Assembly: GCA_025454715.1 (NCBI GenBank)
Contig: JALONY010000121.1
Span: 1 to 6,656 of the forward strand
Source: Anaerolineae bacterium
GTDB lineage: Bacteria > Chloroflexota > Anaerolineae > Aggregatilineales > Phototrophicaceae
DNA length: 6,656 nt
Direction of reading: 5' to 3'
Part shown: positions 5,791 through 6,656 of the stretch, piece by piece
Position numbering within the stretch: position 1 is the first letter of the stretch
How the letters are laid out: each line of letters opens with the position of its first letter
Translations under genes and position numbers: made by a program
Notes under the pieces: model-generated
What the model saw: the letters and a program-made list of their open reading frames with translations, nothing else
Databases searched by the model: none
Told to the model about the DNA's origin: nothing

Positions 5791-5818
5791 ATTTTACACA
5801 GTCCCACGGCCTTTTCAA
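5791..5818 (-). promoter_or_regulatory. Sigma70-like promoter of the rpmH operon
   Basis: On the minus strand TTGAAA (5818-5813) and TAAAAT (5796-5791) are separated by 16 nt. The start would be near 5784, giving a leader of about 187 nt before rpmH. It lies inside the leader of the opposite promoter at 5722-5751 and points toward it. A weaker alternative -10, TATACC (5749-5744), exists nearer rpmH but has a poor -35. Confidence 0.55.
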
Positions 5819-5867
5819 TTGCAGGTTAGCCAGCACGCTTGCCCGCCCCCCGTTCACCCCCAACCTC

Positions 5868-5872
5868 AGGAG
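5868..5872 (+). promoter_or_regulatory. Ribosome binding site of the plus-strand unknown gene
   Basis: AGGAG lies 8 nt before the ATG at 5881 and supports that start. Confidence 0.75.
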
Positions 5873-5880
5873 AACCCCGC

Positions 5881-6656
5881 ATGAGCCAGTCCATCCCCTA
5901 CGCGGGCAGCCTGTCCCTGACCGAGGACGACCTCGATTTGCTGATGAGCGCCCTCTTGGAGGGCGAAACCCCGCTCAACACCCTCGACCTCGCCCGCCTC
6001 ATCCTCACCGAGCGCGTCACGGCGGCCAAAGCCGCCCAAGCCGCCCGTTTCGCCGACGCGCAGCCCTACGACCCGCGCAGCACCTATCAAGTCGGGCAGA
6101 AGGTGGTCTTCCCCGCCGAAGACCTCAAGGTCGGCACGGTCATCGCCCTGCGTGACGGCGATAACCCCGCTTACGGCGCGTATCGCGTCATCAGCGTCCA
6201 GACCGACGACGGCGCGCAAGACTACGCCGCCGAGCTGACCACCCCGCACGCCCTGAGCACCGAGTCCAGCTTGCCCGCCCCATCGTCCGAGGGCTACGAC
6301 GTGGACGAGGTGTTGGACGAGCACGGCGAGGCCATCCTCGACGAGCTGGAGGCCGCCCTCAAGGCGCGCCCCGACCTCGTGCGCTTGGCTGGCATGTGGT
6401 TCCCCCAAGCCTTGATGATGGACGTGAACGTCGGCCACATCAACCTCGCCGACGCGGTGCTGGAAATCAACGACGGCACCCCGCTCTCGCCCACCGACAT
6501 CCTCGACCAAATCGGCGGGCTAGGCACCGGCACCGAGGCGCTGCAAGCCTTCTCGCTCAACGACGCGCTCAACCGTGATGAGCGCTTCGACGAGGTCGGG
6601 CCCAGCGGGCAGGTGCTGTGGACGCTCAAGCGCCTTCAGCCCGCCGCCGTGCGCGA
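5881..6656 (+). CDS. Uncharacterised protein with an SH3-like segment and a possible HARE-type winged helix, 3' end outside the window
   Basis: The frame is open from the ATG at 5881 to the edge, 258 codons plus 2 nt. Three parts can be seen. Residues 11-58 are helical (LSLTEDDLDLLMSALLEGET, then LNTLDLARLILTERV). Residues 67-119 look like a small beta barrel: TYQVGQKVVFPAEDLKVGTV, then NPAYGAYRVISV and an acidic AAEL strand. After an acidic helix (140-163), residues 186-252 (INLADAVLEINDGTPLSPTD, then LNDALNRDERFDEVG and QVLWTLKRL) resemble the HARE/RpoE-delta winged helix: a helix, a G-x-P-L turn, a D-x-R-F motif and a W-x-L strand. That suggests a nucleic-acid or transcription role, but it is pattern likeness only. 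No signal peptide or membrane segment is seen. The protein is strongly acidic, and codon use (C/G at third positions) and the ribosome binding site mark a real gene. I recall similar unnamed proteins in Chloroflexota but cannot verify it here. Confidence 0.82.
   Translation, partial: MSQSIPYAGSLSLTEDDLDLLMSALLEGETPLNTLDLARLILTERVTAAKAAQAARFADAQPYDPRSTYQVGQKVVFPAEDLKVGTVIALRDGDNPAYGAYRVISVQTDDGAQDYAAELTTPHALSTESSLPAPSSEGYDVDEVLDEHGEAILDELEAALKARPDLVRLAGMWFPQALMMDVNVGHINLADAVLEINDGTPLSPTDILDQIGGLGTGTEALQAFSLNDALNRDERFDEVGPSGQVLWTLKRLQPAAVR

Noticed and set aside
5791..5800. Possible DnaA box or replication origin near rpmH
   Set aside because: TTTTACACA differs from the DnaA consensus TTATCCACA at two positions and stands alone; there is no cluster of boxes, AT-rich element or dnaA gene. 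The A/T-rich bases are better explained by a -10 box.
5598..5807. A longer L34 start upstream of 5597 in the same frame
   Set aside because: The upstream residues do not match L34, and the ATG at 5597 has a well-spaced AAGGA and gives the standard N-terminus.

Overview
The window is a GC-rich bacterial chromosome segment that looks like Chloroflexota, probably Anaerolineae or a relative. The assignment rests on the style of the proteins (the PfkB-type kinase, the PQQ-repeat lipoprotein inside the yidC operon, and the unknown plus-strand protein), on operon order and on GC content. It is an inference, not a database result.

The core is one long minus-strand operon read from right to left: rpmH (L34, 5597-5388), rnpA (RNase P protein, 5357-4977), yidD (4980-4747), a PQQ/BamB-like beta-propeller lipoprotein (4750-3572), yidC (3551-2571), jag/khpB (2562-1306) and a broken PfkB-family sugar kinase (1309-507). 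A perfect 10-bp hairpin with a T-tract (480-449) ends it. Three junctions are 4-nt stop/start overlaps (GTGA, ATGA, GTGA) and the others are 8-30 nt, so this is probably one polycistronic unit. rpmH-rnpA-yidD-yidC-jag is the classic bacterial cluster. It joins a ribosomal protein, the RNase P protein subunit, membrane-protein insertion (YidC with YidD) and an RNA-binding KH/R3H protein. Two features depart from the textbook layout: the propeller lipoprotein between yidD and yidC, and the kinase coupled to the end of jag.

Left of the terminator, the 5' part of an Hsp20 small heat-shock protein gene (275 to before 1, minus strand) is present with a strong ribosome binding site. Right of rpmH, a 283-nt intergenic region holds a sigma70-like promoter on each strand, arranged face to face, and a potentially structured rpmH leader. 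It is followed by a plus-strand gene (5881 to beyond 6656) of unknown function that has an SH3-like segment and a possible HARE-type winged helix.

The points most worth a second look are the deletion plus frameshift in the kinase, the lipoprotein embedded in the insertase operon, the Arg-rich Lys-free linker that lengthens Jag to 418 residues, the uncharacterised plus-strand protein, and the opposed promoters with the structured leader. I see no CRISPR array, insertion sequence, tRNA or rRNA, and no convincing sign of a new defence or mobile system.
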